DNA of 64,000 nucleotides from Hydrogenophaga aromaticivorans. Its GTDB lineage: Bacteria > Pseudomonadota > Gammaproteobacteria > Burkholderiales > Burkholderiaceae_C. Positions 36,369 through 45,818 of the stretch are shown one piece after another. Within the stretch, counting starts at the first letter, position 1. Each line of letters starts with the position of its first letter. The position numbers and the translations under genes are program-made. The DNA is taken from the NCBI RefSeq assembly GCF_013387465.1, contig NZ_VYGV01000006.1:157638-221637 (forward strand), written 5' to 3'. The notes beneath the pieces were generated by a model that had not been told where the DNA came from, did no database searches, and worked only from the letters and a program-made list of their open reading frames with translations.

Positions 36369-37232
36369 TCATTGTTTGAACAAGCCTTCCGGCTTGTAGA
36401 GCAGCACGCCGGCCATCAGCATGTAGACCGCCATGCCGGCGATCTGCGGCACGAGCACCTTGCCGAAGGTGTCCACCAGGCCCACCAGCAAAGCCGACAC
36501 CAGCGCGCCGCGCACCGAGCCGATGCCGCCGATGACGACCACCACGAAACACATGATCAGCACCGAGCTGCCCATGCCGGGGTAGACGCTGGAGATCGGC
36601 GAGGCGATCATGCCGGCGATGGCCGCCAGGGCCACGCCGAGCGCGAACACCACGCCGTGGATCAGGCGGATGTTGATGCCCAGCGATTCGGTCATTTCGC
36701 GGTTGAAGGCGCCGGCGCGGATCTTCATGCCGAGGCGGGTTTTCGAGATCAGGAAATACAGGCCCAGCGCCAGCACCACACACACCACCGAGATCACCAG
36801 CCGGTAGACCGGGTAAGACAGGTTCTCGGTCAGCGGAATGGACCAGTTCACGAGTTCGGGCACGGGCACCGAGTGCACGTCGTCGCCCCAGAGGATGGAG
36901 CGCACCTCTTCAAAGATGTAGATCAGCCCGAAGGTGAGCAGCACCTGGTCGAGGTGGTCGCGGTGGTAGAAGTGGCGGAACAGCAGCCACTCCAGCGCCC
37001 AGCCCAGCGCCACGGCGATCAGCGTGCCAACCACGATGGCCAGCACCAGGCTGTCGAACTGCGATGCCAGGAACCAGGCCAGGTAGGCGCCCAGCATGTA
37101 GAAGCTGCCGTGCGCCAGGTTGACCACGCCCATGATGCCGAAGATCAGCGTCAGGCCAGCGGCCAGCATGAACAGCAACAGGCCGTATTGCAGGCTGTTG
37201 AGCAACTGGATCAGGAAGTTGGCGAAGTCCAT
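36369..37232 (-). CDS. livH: Branched-chain-type ABC transporter permease LivH
   Basis: 287 residues, about eight helices. It starts FLIQLLNSLQYGLLLFMLAAG, with the LivH motif IFGIMGVVNLAHGSFYMLGAY and the EAA-like loop MKIRAGAFNREMTESLGIN that contacts the ATPases. A 75-base gap separates it from the binding-protein gene, so extra regulation or processing of the mRNA there is possible. Confidence 0.92.
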   Translation of the reverse strand: MDFANFLIQLLNSLQYGLLLFMLAAGLTLIFGIMGVVNLAHGSFYMLGAYLAWFLASQFDSLVLAIVVGTLIAVALGWALEWLLFRHFYHRDHLDQVLLTFGLIYIFEEVRSILWGDDVHSVPVPELVNWSIPLTENLSYPVYRLVISVVCVVLALGLYFLISKTRLGMKIRAGAFNREMTESLGINIRLIHGVVFALGVALAAIAGMIASPISSVYPGMGSSVLIMCFVVVVIGGIGSVRGALVSALLVGLVDTFGKVLVPQIAGMAVYMLMAGVLLYKPEGLFKQ

Positions 37233-37307
37233 CGGATCGGTGATTGGGCGCAGACAGGGCCTGCACCTCGAAAGGCGCAGACCACGGGCAAGGTTTCAGA
37301 ACCGGGC

Positions 37308-38495
37308 TCAGCCCATGCGGCAGCCGGTGGCCGGATCGGCCACGGCTTTCTGCGCGATGCCGATGACCTTGTTTTCCTTGTTTTCCACCTTGCGCAGGTA
37401 CATGTCCTGGATGGGGTTGTGGGCCTTGCTCATGGTCCACTGGCCACGCGGGCTGTCGATGGTCGCGCCCTCCATGGCGGCGTACAGCGCCTTCTTGTTC
37501 GACAGGTCGCCCTTGACCGCGTTGGCGCCCTTGATCAGCAGCAGGCCGGTGTCGTAACCCTGCACGGCGTACACGTCGGGCTGGGCCTTGAAGGTCTTGG
37601 CATAGTCGAGGCGGAATTTTTTGTTGCGCGGTGTGTCCAGCGCATCGCTGTAGTGCATGGTGGTCAGCACCCCGTCGGCGGCCGGGCCGGCGGCTTCGAG
37701 CACACCCTCGGTCAGGAAGCCCGAACCGTAGAGCTGGATGTTCTTGGAGAGGCCGGCCGCATGGAAGTCGCGCAGGAACTTGGCGGCGCCGCCACCGGCG
37801 AAGAAGCAGGCCACGGCGTCGGGCTTGAGCGAGGCGATCTCGGTCAGCAGGGCCTGGAACTCCACGTTCGGGAAGGGCAGGCCGAGTTTCTTGACGATGG
37901 TGCCGCCCGCGGCGGTGTAGCTCTGTTCGAAGCCTTCGAAGGCTTCTTCGCCAGCGGCGTAGTTCCAGGTGATCCAGACGGCCTTCTTGTGGCCGCGGTC
38001 CACCATGGCCTTGCCCAACGCCAGCGTGGGTTGCGAGTTGGTGAACGAGGTGCGGAACACATTGGGTGAGCACTGGGCGCGGGTAGCCACGTGCACACCG
38101 GCGTTGGGGATCAGGCTGAGCACACCGCTGTCGCGCGCCACCTTGTGGATGCCCATCTGAACGCCAGAGTGCACCGTGCCCACCAGCACGTCGACCTTGT
38201 CGCGCTGCACCAGGCGGTTGGCGTTTTCGATGCCCTTGGCCGGGTTGGACTCATCGTCCACCTTGAAGAACTCCACCTCGCGACCACCGAGCTTGCCGCC
38301 TTGTTCGTTCAGCGCCATGCGAAAGCCGTTCTCGATGGCCACGCCGAGCTGGGCAAACGTGCCGGTGTAGGGGAGCATGAAGCCGACACGCACCTTGTCG
38401 GACTGGGCATGCACGATCTGCGGCAGCAGCAAGCCACTGGACGCAGCACCGATCACGGCGGCGCTGCGGGTAAGGATTTCTCGGCGGGTGGTCAT
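37308..38495 (-). CDS. Periplasmic binding protein of the LIV-type ABC importer
   Basis: 395 residues from the ATG at 38495 (GGAGA upstream). The N terminus TRREILTRSAAVIGAASSG is a twin-arginine-like signal, cleaved after IVHA. The type I periplasmic-binding fold starts KVRVGFMLPYTGTFAQLG and contains DDESNPAKGIENANRLV. Ligands of the family include branched-chain amino acids, amides and aromatic acids. The nearby pobA/pobR favours an aromatic acid here. It is the first gene of the transporter operon. Confidence 0.88.
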   Translation of the reverse strand: MTTRREILTRSAAVIGAASSGLLLPQIVHAQSDKVRVGFMLPYTGTFAQLGVAIENGFRMALNEQGGKLGGREVEFFKVDDESNPAKGIENANRLVQRDKVDVLVGTVHSGVQMGIHKVARDSGVLSLIPNAGVHVATRAQCSPNVFRTSFTNSQPTLALGKAMVDRGHKKAVWITWNYAAGEEAFEGFEQSYTAAGGTIVKKLGLPFPNVEFQALLTEIASLKPDAVACFFAGGGAAKFLRDFHAAGLSKNIQLYGSGFLTEGVLEAAGPAADGVLTTMHYSDALDTPRNKKFRLDYAKTFKAQPDVYAVQGYDTGLLLIKGANAVKGDLSNKKALYAAMEGATIDSPRGQWTMSKAHNPIQDMYLRKVENKENKVIGIAQKAVADPATGCRMG

Positions 38496-38839
38496 GGTCT
38501 TTCTCCTGTTGGTGGTGTGTATGGACCGGCTCAATGTATGCGGCTGGTGCGGACGTGTGGATAGTGAATTACCCGTACTTGATGTCTAAACTATTTAGCC
38601 CTGAAGCCTGGGGCGGTTGCATTCCAACGGTTGCAGCTGGGTTGAAACCCCCGACTGGAAGGAAAGCACGACAAAAAACAGGAATTAAAGTGCCGGAAAA
38701 CCGCCCCCAATCGCCGCGCGCTCACAGGCAATATACTGCATATCACCCATCCGCCAGCTAGCAGAAACCCTTGGTTTAGCCGCGAACGAGCGGATACCAA
38801 GGCACGCTCGCGCTGGGCGCAGCCAGCCAACGGAAGCGC
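38496..38839. other. 344-base intergenic region without a recognised gene
   Basis: This should hold the promoter of the ABC transporter operon, transcribed leftward from the 38496 side. It looks richer in A and T than its neighbours in 38510-38760 and has no credible coding region on either strand. An inverted repeat is described separately at 38769-38802. The rlhA stop is at 38840. Confidence 0.6.
38769..38802. other. Inverted repeat downstream of rlhA
   Basis: CCTTGGT (38769-38775) pairs with ACCAAGG (38796-38802). An inner CCGC (38780-38783) pairs with GCGG (38790-38793) around GAACGA. The bulged two-part hairpin lies just beyond the rlhA stop on the minus strand. It has no T-run. It may be a terminator-like or small-RNA structure. 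Confidence 0.4.
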
Positions 38840-40813
38840 TCAAAGCGGGATGGCCGAGCCCGGTCGCGTCCGGTAAAACTTCAGCGGGCTGCTCTGCCCG
38901 GCCTTCAGCACCGATGGCCGCACCTTGCCCACCACGTGCATCTCGCAGGGTTTGCAGTCGAAGCGCAGCGTGAGCTTTTCATGGCCGTTGATGAGCTGCA
39001 TGGGCTCGGCCTTCACCGTGCCCTGTACACCGGTCACACCCTTCGCCTGCTTGGGGCAGAGGCTGAGCGAGAAGCGCACACAGTGCTTGGTGATCATCAG
39101 GCTCACTTCGCCTTCTTCTTCGTGGCTCTCGTAGGCCGCGGCGATCACCTTCACACCGTGTTTCGCATAGAAGTCGCGCGCCTTGTGGTTGAACACGTTG
39201 GCGAGGTAGGTGAGCGTGTCTTCCGGGTAGGCCACGGGCGGCTCCACCGGCTTCGCGCGGGGCAGGCGGGTCCAAGCGGCGGCGCGCGCGGCTTCCAGCG
39301 CGTCGATGGCTTCGCGGCGCAGCGGGTTGAGCAGTGAAGCGGGCACAAAGCGCGGGCCTTGCAGGTTCAGCGCCACGTCCAGCGGCTGGAAGATGGTTTC
39401 ACCGAGCCGGGCGAGCGCTTCGCGCAGCTTGGCGCCGGCCTGGGCCGGGTCATTGGCGGCTTCCAGCCCGCAGGGCAGGGTGGTGGTGGCGCTGTGGCCG
39501 TCTTCGTCCGTGGCGGTGAGGCTCAGGCCTTCGGGTGTTTCGTCCAGCTTCAGCCAGGCGCCGATTCGCCGCTCGGCCGACTTTTTCTCCAACCCGCGCA
39601 CCCAGTCCATGTCGCGGTTGCGGTTGACCTGCACGCCTTTTCGCAAGTCCTTGAAGCTGTCCAGGGCGTCTTTGGGGAACACGCGCCAGAGGCCCGGGTT
39701 GCCAGCCGACTCCGCCCGGTTGATCTGCAGGCCGGTCAGTTCTTTCTGCAAATCGAGGTAACACAGGCCGTCGCCGTTGTGGATCACCGTGGCCGGATCG
39801 TCGGTTTCGAGTTCCACGAAGTTGGGGCCAACCTTCGTCACGTAGCCGATCGGGCGGCCCGGGTTCTTGGGCGTGTCGAAGGCGCCGATGTCTTCCTGCC
39901 GGCCCTGCACGAAGTAGTCGGTGAACTCGCGGTTGAAGTTCTGGTCCGGGTCGGGCTGGAAGCTGAAGGTGCATTCGCCGCTGGACGCACGCGCCAGCTC
40001 GGGGCGTTCTTCCAGGATCTCGTCGAACAGCACGCGGTAGTGCGCGGTGATGTTCTTCACATAGGCCATGTCCTTGTAGCGGCCTTCGATCTTGAAACTG
40101 CGCGCGCCGGCGTCGATCAGGGCGCGCAGGTTGTTGCTCTGGTTGTTGTCTTTCATCGAGAGCACGTGTTTGTCGTGCGCAACGATGCGGCCCTGGCTGT
40201 CCTTCACTTCATATGGCAAGCGGCAGGCCTGCGAGCAGTCGCCGCGGTTGGCGCTGCGCCCGGTGTGGGCGTGGCTGATGAAGCACTGGCCGCTGTAGGC
40301 CACGCAGAGGGCGCCGTGGATGAAAAACTCCAGCGTGCAGCGCTCCGGGTCGGTGGCGGCGCGGATGTCGGCGATCTGCTGCAGCGTGAGTTCGCGCGCC
40401 AGCACGATCTGGGAGAGGCCCACGTCCTGCAGAAAACGCGCTTTCTCGGGTGTGCGGATGTCGGTCTGCGTGCTCGCGTGCAGCTGGATCGGCGGCAGGT
40501 CGATTTCCAGCAGGCCCATGTCCTGGATGATCAGCGCGTCCACACCCGCGTCGTACAACTGCCAGGCCAGCTTGCGCGCCGGCTCCAGTTCGTCGTCGCG
40601 CAGGATGGTGTTCATCGTCGTGAAGATGCGGCTGCCGAAGCGGTGCGCGTGTTTCGCCAGCCGGGCGATCTCTTTCACCGAGTTGTCGGCGCTGGTGCGC
40701 GCGCCAAACGACGGCCCGCCGATGTAGACCGCGTCGGCCCCGTGGTTCACCGCCTCGATGCCGATGTCGGCGTCGCGGGCGGGGGAGAGAAGTTCGAGTT
40801 GGTGAGGCAGCAT
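38840..40813 (-). CDS. rlhA: Peptidase U32-type 23S rRNA C2501 hydroxylase
   Basis: 657 residues from the ATG at 40813. This is the length of RlhA (YdcP), which makes 5-hydroxycytidine at position 2501 of 23S rRNA. The start HQLELLSPARDADIGIEAVNHGADAVY is typical of U32 proteins. The Cys cluster near 170-200 (IHGALCVAYSGQCFISH, GDCSQACRLPYEVKD) and RSFKIEGRYKDMAYVKN follow. A C-terminal extension beyond residue 400 fits RlhA rather than TrhP or UbiU/V. The specific function rests on family knowledge. Confidence 0.85.
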   Translation of the reverse strand: MLPHQLELLSPARDADIGIEAVNHGADAVYIGGPSFGARTSADNSVKEIARLAKHAHRFGSRIFTTMNTILRDDELEPARKLAWQLYDAGVDALIIQDMGLLEIDLPPIQLHASTQTDIRTPEKARFLQDVGLSQIVLARELTLQQIADIRAATDPERCTLEFFIHGALCVAYSGQCFISHAHTGRSANRGDCSQACRLPYEVKDSQGRIVAHDKHVLSMKDNNQSNNLRALIDAGARSFKIEGRYKDMAYVKNITAHYRVLFDEILEERPELARASSGECTFSFQPDPDQNFNREFTDYFVQGRQEDIGAFDTPKNPGRPIGYVTKVGPNFVELETDDPATVIHNGDGLCYLDLQKELTGLQINRAESAGNPGLWRVFPKDALDSFKDLRKGVQVNRNRDMDWVRGLEKKSAERRIGAWLKLDETPEGLSLTATDEDGHSATTTLPCGLEAANDPAQAGAKLREALARLGETIFQPLDVALNLQGPRFVPASLLNPLRREAIDALEAARAAAWTRLPRAKPVEPPVAYPEDTLTYLANVFNHKARDFYAKHGVKVIAAAYESHEEEGEVSLMITKHCVRFSLSLCPKQAKGVTGVQGTVKAEPMQLINGHEKLTLRFDCKPCEMHVVGKVRPSVLKAGQSSPLKFYRTRPGSAIPL

Positions 40814-40894
40814 GGTGAATCGACAAAAGGGCAGTGCAGAATCGGGCGGAAAACACCCGCTGAAAACAGCCCGATATTGTCCCGGAGAACCCGC

Positions 40895-41653
40895 ATGTCT
40901 GCACCCCTTGATCTTTCCAGCACGGCCATGGTGCTGGTGCACGGCTCCTGGCACGGCGCCTGGTGCTGGAAGCGCGTCCTGCCGCTGCTGCGTGGCGTGG
41001 GCGTTGAAACCCACGCCGTCACGCTCACCGGCGTGGGCGAGCGGGCGCACCTGCTGAGCCCGTCGGTGGGCATTGACACCCACATCCAGGACGTGATCGG
41101 CCTGATCGAGGCCGAGGAACTGCAGCGCGTGGTGCTGGTGGGCCACAGCTACGCGGGCAACCTGATCACCTGTGTGGCCGACCGCTTGCAGCGCTCGCGC
41201 CCGGGTCTGCTGCGCCACCTAGTCTACCTGGACGCGGGTATTCCGACGCCGGGCAGCAGCTGGAGCACACCCCATTCCTCCGAAACCGTGGCCAGGCGCG
41301 TGGCCGAGGGCCAGGCCAGCGGTGGCCTGAGCTTTCCGCCGCCGGATGCCAGCGTGTTCGGCCTGACCGGCGCCGACCGCGACTGGGTCAATCGCCGCCA
41401 GACGCCGCAGCCCTTCCGCCTCTACCAGGAGCCGCTGAGCTTCGACCCGGCGCTGGTCTGGGCCATTCCGCACAGCTTCATCGATTGCACGAATCCGCCG
41501 CTGCCGACGATTGATGCCGCCAGAAAGCGCGTGCGCAGCGAACCGGGCTGGACCGTGCACGAACTGGCCACGGGGCACGACCCGATGGTGAGCGCGCCGC
41601 GCGAACTGGCGCAGTTGCTGCTGGCGATCCACCATCGGTCGAGCCAAGGCTGA
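40895..41653 (+). CDS. Alpha/beta hydrolase
   Basis: 252 residues. The oxyanion region MVLVHGSWHGAWCWKRVLPLL and nucleophile elbow VGHSYAGN (Ser) are clear, with the catalytic His in ATGHDPM near the C terminus. It resembles the esterase/hydroxynitrile-lyase-like subgroup; the substrate is unknown. It is soluble, with no signal. The TGA shares its last base with the ATG of the DUF1624 gene, so the two are coupled. It diverges from rlhA. Confidence 0.82.
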   Translation: MSAPLDLSSTAMVLVHGSWHGAWCWKRVLPLLRGVGVETHAVTLTGVGERAHLLSPSVGIDTHIQDVIGLIEAEELQRVVLVGHSYAGNLITCVADRLQRSRPGLLRHLVYLDAGIPTPGSSWSTPHSSETVARRVAEGQASGGLSFPPPDASVFGLTGADRDWVNRRQTPQPFRLYQEPLSFDPALVWAIPHSFIDCTNPPLPTIDAARKRVRSEPGWTVHELATGHDPMVSAPRELAQLLLAIHHRSSQG

Positions 41654-42417
41654 TGCCGCCGGTGACCCCGCTTTCCACGCAGCGGCTGAACCGCATCGAC
41701 CTGCTGCGCGCAGCGGCCATGTTGTGGATGACGGCCTACCACTTCTGTTTCGACCTGGATCACTTCGGCCTGATCCATGAGAACTTCGCCCGCGACCCGT
41801 TCTGGACCTGGCAGCGCAGCGCCATCGTGAGCGGCTTCCTGTTCACCGCCGGACTGTCTCAGGCCGTGGCGCTGTCGCAGGGCCTGGACTGGCCACGCTT
41901 CTGGAGGCGCTGGTCGCAGGTGGCTGTCGCGGCGCTGCTGGTCACGGCGGGTTCGGCGCTGATGTTCCCCAGGAGCTTCATCTACTTCGGTGTGCTACAC
42001 GGCATCGCGGTAATGCTGATCGTGGTGCGGTTCACGGCGGGCTGGGGCAGCTGGCTCTGGCCGGCCGGCGCACTGGTCATCGCGGCCAAGTTCATCGCAT
42101 CGACGGCGATCGCGGCGATGCCAGTGCTGGAATTTCTCAACGCCCCGGGCTGGAACGCCCTGGGTTTCATCAGCCGCCTGCCCGTGACCGAGGACTATGT
42201 GCCGCTGCTGCCCTGGCTGGGGGTGATGTGGTGGGGCTTGGCGGCGGGGCAGTGGGCGCTGCGGCACCGGCCGCACTGGCTGGGCTCGGTGGATGCGCCG
42301 GCCAGCGGCGCGAAGAGACGGCTCGTGATGCTCGGGCGCTGGAGCCTCAGTTACTACCTGCTGCACCAGCCGGTGCTGATGGGCTTGCTGGCGGCGGTGG
42401 TCTGGTTGCGGGGCTGA
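41653..42417 (+). CDS. DUF1624 (heparan-alpha-glucosaminide acetyltransferase-like) membrane protein
   Basis: 254 residues with about seven membrane helices. The start RLNRIDLLRAAAMLWMTAYHFCFDLDHFG matches DUF1624, which is related to heparan-alpha-glucosaminide N-acetyltransferase and acyltransferase-3-like membrane enzymes. A conserved His lies in AYHFCFDLD. The acceptor is unknown. It is overlapped with the hydrolase gene upstream and converges on the GntR gene, whose stop is at 42418. Confidence 0.8.
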   Translation: MPPVTPLSTQRLNRIDLLRAAAMLWMTAYHFCFDLDHFGLIHENFARDPFWTWQRSAIVSGFLFTAGLSQAVALSQGLDWPRFWRRWSQVAVAALLVTAGSALMFPRSFIYFGVLHGIAVMLIVVRFTAGWGSWLWPAGALVIAAKFIASTAIAAMPVLEFLNAPGWNALGFISRLPVTEDYVPLLPWLGVMWWGLAAGQWALRHRPHWLGSVDAPASGAKRRLVMLGRWSLSYYLLHQPVLMGLLAAVVWLRG

Positions 42418-43065
42418 TCAGCCGGCGCAGAAAGGCCGCAGAAACTGCCCGGCCACAAACAGGTCTTTCTCGATGGCACGGCGCACGCCCGCGCTGTCCT
42501 TCAGACGCAGCGCCATCACCGCGTCGCCGTGCGCCTCGTTGATCACGCGCAGCGAGGCCGGCACCTCGAACAGTTTGTTGGACAGTGGCCCGACCTTGAG
42601 CCAGACGGTTTCGATCAGCGAGAGCAGGGTGGGCGAGGCGGCCGCCTGGTACAGGCGCAGGTGGAACAGCTCGTTGGCGTCCAGGTAGCCCTTGGCGTCG
42701 TTGACCTTGAGCGCGTCGCGCATCTGCTGCTCCAGTGCCAGCAGCTCGGCCACGCCGGCGGCGCCGAGCCGGTGGGCGCCGCGCTCGGCGGCCTCGCCTT
42801 CGAGCAGCAGCCGTGTCTGCAGCACGTCGTCGAACTCGGCCAGCGACAGTTTGGGCACGATCATGCCGCTGTGCGGCACATTGACCAGCGCGCCTTCGGC
42901 GGCCAGCCGCTGCAGGGCTGCGCGAACGGGCATGACGCCCACGCCGAGCTTCTCGGCGATGGCGTGGATTTTCAGCCGTTCACCCGGCAGAAACTGGCCC
43001 ACAGTCACCCATTGCCGCAGGCGCGCGTAGGTGCTGTCCTGCTGGGTCGGGGTGGGTGTCTTCAT
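42418..43065 (-). CDS. GntR-family regulator (FCD subfamily)
   Basis: 215 residues. The winged helix at about residues 15-75 holds GERLKIHAIAEKLGVGVMPVRAALQRLAAEGALV, and the FCD effector domain with its helical bundle follows. It is the last gene of the glutamine synthetase-like/aminotransferase operon, with a four-base overlap. It may therefore control that operon through the palindromes at 45819-45880. The ligand is probably an amine, amino acid or related acid, by inference. Confidence 0.88.
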   Translation of the reverse strand: MKTPTPTQQDSTYARLRQWVTVGQFLPGERLKIHAIAEKLGVGVMPVRAALQRLAAEGALVNVPHSGMIVPKLSLAEFDDVLQTRLLLEGEAAERGAHRLGAAGVAELLALEQQMRDALKVNDAKGYLDANELFHLRLYQAAASPTLLSLIETVWLKVGPLSNKLFEVPASLRVINEAHGDAVMALRLKDSAGVRRAIEKDLFVAGQFLRPFCAG

Positions 43066-44450
43066 GCCGTCAGGGTGATCTGCGAAAGCACCTCGTCGAG
43101 CGCACGCAGCAGCTGGCCCACGTCGTCATCGGTCGTTTGCGGGCAGACCAGCATCATGTTGTGGAAGGGCGTGATCATGACGCCGCGGTTGAGCAGAGCC
43201 AGGTGGATCAGGTGCTCCAGCTCGGGGTCCAGCACGGCCTCGGCTTCGCTGCCGTTCCGGGGCGGTGCCGAGCAGAACTGGAATTCGGTGCGCGCGCCGA
43301 CTTGGGTCACGCACCAGGGCAGGCTGTGGCGTGCGATCAGACCGCGCAGGCCGCCCGCCAGCCGTTCGGCGAGCGACAGCATGTGCGCGTAGGCCGCAGG
43401 CGCCATCACCTCGGCGAGCGTGGCGCGCATCGCGGCCATGGCCAGCATGTTGCCGGTGAGCGTGGTGCCGATGCCGCTGTGGCCGGGCGGTGCATCCTGC
43501 TTGGCTTGCACGGCACGGGCGGCCAGATCGGCGCTCATGCCGTAGACCGCGCAGGGCACGCCGCCGCCCACCGGCTTGCCGAGCACCAGCGCGTCGGCCT
43601 CGATGCCGTGGGCGCGGGCGTAGCCGCCGGGGCCGGTGCTGATGGTGTGGGTCTCGTCCATGACCAGCAAGGCGCCGTGCTTTTTGATGAGGGCTTGCGC
43701 CTCGCCCCAGAACCCAGGCTCGGGCAGCACCATGCCGATATTGGTCATCACCGGCTCGGCCAGCACGCAGGCCACATCACCCTGTTGGAGGGCAGCGTCG
43801 AGTGCAGGCAGATCGTTGAACTCGACCACCACCGTGTGTTCGGTCAGGTCGTACACCTGGCCGAGCAGGCTGTCGCGTTGCACGGGCTGGCCGTTGACCA
43901 GATCGACGAACACGTCTTCGATGGTGCCGTGGTAACAGCCGTTGAACACCAGCAGCTTCTTGCGTCCGGTGGCGGCGCGGATCCAGCGCACGATGTAGCG
44001 GTTGGCGTCGGTCGCGCTCATGGCGAACTGCCAGAACGGGAGGCCGAAGCGTTCGGCCAGCAGGGCGCCGACGGCGGCGGCGTCGGCCGTGGCAAGCATG
44101 GTGGTGTAGCCGCGCATGGCCTGCTTCACCAGAGCGGCGGCGACCGGCGCGGGCGCGTGGCCGAACATGGCGCCGGTGTCGCCCAGGCAGAAATCGACCA
44201 GCGTGTGACCGTCCACGTCGGTGACCTGGGCGCCGTTGGCCTGACAGACATGCAGGGCGAAGGGTGTGCCCCAGTCGTTCATCCAGTGCAGTGGCACGCC
44301 GAACAGCAGGTGTTCGCTGGCCTGGGCCGCCAGGGCGGCCGAGGCCGGGTTGCGCTCCGCAAACGACTGGCGCTCGCGGGCGAGGAAGGCGAGGGCGCGG
44401 GTCCAGTCGAGGCCATGGCGGCTGGCCGGTTGAAGGGGGTGAGCGTTCAT
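43062..44450 (-). CDS. Class III aminotransferase (GSA-aminotransferase-like)
   Basis: 462 residues from the ATG at 44450; GAGGTGG, overlapping the upstream stop, is its ribosome site. It is a PLP enzyme with the GCYHGTIEDV motif, LLVMDETHTISTGPGG and the PLP-binding Lys in VLGKPVGGG. Between a glutamylpolyamine synthetase-like gene and a GntR regulator, it may transaminate a diamine-derived or omega-amino acid. The exact substrate is not evident from motifs. Confidence 0.85.
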   Translation of the reverse strand: MNAHPLQPASRHGLDWTRALAFLARERQSFAERNPASAALAAQASEHLLFGVPLHWMNDWGTPFALHVCQANGAQVTDVDGHTLVDFCLGDTGAMFGHAPAPVAAALVKQAMRGYTTMLATADAAAVGALLAERFGLPFWQFAMSATDANRYIVRWIRAATGRKKLLVFNGCYHGTIEDVFVDLVNGQPVQRDSLLGQVYDLTEHTVVVEFNDLPALDAALQQGDVACVLAEPVMTNIGMVLPEPGFWGEAQALIKKHGALLVMDETHTISTGPGGYARAHGIEADALVLGKPVGGGVPCAVYGMSADLAARAVQAKQDAPPGHSGIGTTLTGNMLAMAAMRATLAEVMAPAAYAHMLSLAERLAGGLRGLIARHSLPWCVTQVGARTEFQFCSAPPRNGSEAEAVLDPELEHLIHLALLNRGVMITPFHNMMLVCPQTTDDDVGQLLRALDEVLSQITLTA

Positions 44451-44460
44451 GGGCACCACC

Positions 44461-45807
44461 TCAAACCAGCAGGAGAAGGTGCTCGCGTTCCCAGGAACTG
44501 ATCACGCGGTTGTAGGTGGCGTATTCCAGCTCCTTCACCGCCAGGAAGGCGTCGATGAAGGCGCCGCCGAACACATCGCGCACCGGCTCGCATTCGCGCA
44601 TGCGGCGGATCGAGTCCTCCATGTGGCTGGGCAGCTCGAAGTCCATGTCCCAGGCGCTGGTTTTCATGGGCTCGCTGGGCTGGCGTTTTTCCACCATGCC
44701 GAGGTAGCCCGCGCCCAGCGTGGCGGCCATGGCCAGGTAGGGGTTCACGTCCACGCCCGGCACGCGGTTTTCCAGCCGGCGGTTGGCGGCGTCGGACTCG
44801 GGCACGCGGATGCCGCAGGTGCGGTTGTCGTAGCCCCACTGCACGTTGATCGGCGCCGACATGAAGCGCGAGAGCCGGCGGTAGGAGTTCACATAGGGCG
44901 CCAGCATCGGCATGATCTGCGGCACGTAGCGCTGAAGGCCGGCGATGTAGTGGTGGAAGGCGGGCGTGGGCGAGCCGTCTGCGTCGCTGAAGATGTTCTG
45001 CTTCGTCTCGGCGTCCAGGATGCTCTGGTGGATGTGCATCGCGCTGCCGGGCTCGGCTTCCATGGGCTTGGCCATGAAGGTGGCGAAGATGCCGTGGCGC
45101 AGCGCAGTCTCGCGCACCGTGCGCTTGAACAGGAACACGCGGTCGGCCAGGTCCATGGGCTCGCCGTGGGTGAAGTTGATCTCCATCTGGCCAGCGCCGG
45201 CTTCGTGGATCAGCGTTTCCACGCCCAGGCGGTGCACCTCGCAGAAGCGCGAGAGCTCCAGGAAGAAGGGATCGAAGTCGTTGACCGCGTCGATGGAATA
45301 CGACTGGCGGCCGGCCTCGGGCTTGCCGGTGCGGCCCAGCGGCGGCTGCAGCGGTTCGTGCGGGTTCTGGTGGCGCGCCACCAGGTAAAACTCCATCTCG
45401 GGCGCCACCACCGGCTGCCAGCCTTGCGCTTCGTAGAGCGCCAGCACACGCCGCAACACGCTGCGGGGCGCGAGCGCGACCGGCGTGCCGTCGAACTCTT
45501 CGCAGTCGTGGATGATCACCGCCACCTGCTCGGCGGCCCAGGGCACCATGCGCGCGGTGGCGAGGTCGGGCACACAGACCATGTCCGGGTCGGTGTCGCC
45601 GACGAAGGCGGTGTTGTCGGGCTGCTGGCCGTTGACCGTGTTGAGCAGCACGCTCTTGGGCAGGCGCATGTGGCCAGAGTTGAGGAACAGGTCCTTGGGC
45701 AAAATCTTGCCGCGCGCGATGCCTGTCATGTCGGGGATGACGCACTCCACCTCGTGGATGCGGTGCTGGGCGAGAAACTCGCGCAAGCTGTCGGTTGAAA
45801 CGTTCAT
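44461..45807 (-). CDS. Glutamine synthetase-family gamma-glutamylpolyamine synthetase-like (PuuA-like)
   Basis: 448 residues. The catalytic domain has the glutamine synthetase metal and nucleotide motifs: APEMEFYLV, GAGQMEINFTHG, AMHIHQSI, NRTCGIRVP and VNPYLAMAATL. It lacks the adenylylation-site segment of GlnA and has the shorter PuuA-like form. It would glutamylate an amine using ATP as the first step of degradation. It is first in a three-gene operon with an aminotransferase and a GntR regulator, with three strong inverted repeats just upstream. Confidence 0.85.
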   Translation of the reverse strand: MNVSTDSLREFLAQHRIHEVECVIPDMTGIARGKILPKDLFLNSGHMRLPKSVLLNTVNGQQPDNTAFVGDTDPDMVCVPDLATARMVPWAAEQVAVIIHDCEEFDGTPVALAPRSVLRRVLALYEAQGWQPVVAPEMEFYLVARHQNPHEPLQPPLGRTGKPEAGRQSYSIDAVNDFDPFFLELSRFCEVHRLGVETLIHEAGAGQMEINFTHGEPMDLADRVFLFKRTVRETALRHGIFATFMAKPMEAEPGSAMHIHQSILDAETKQNIFSDADGSPTPAFHHYIAGLQRYVPQIMPMLAPYVNSYRRLSRFMSAPINVQWGYDNRTCGIRVPESDAANRRLENRVPGVDVNPYLAMAATLGAGYLGMVEKRQPSEPMKTSAWDMDFELPSHMEDSIRRMRECEPVRDVFGGAFIDAFLAVKELEYATYNRVISSWEREHLLLLV

Positions 45808-45818
45808 ATGCAGCCTGA

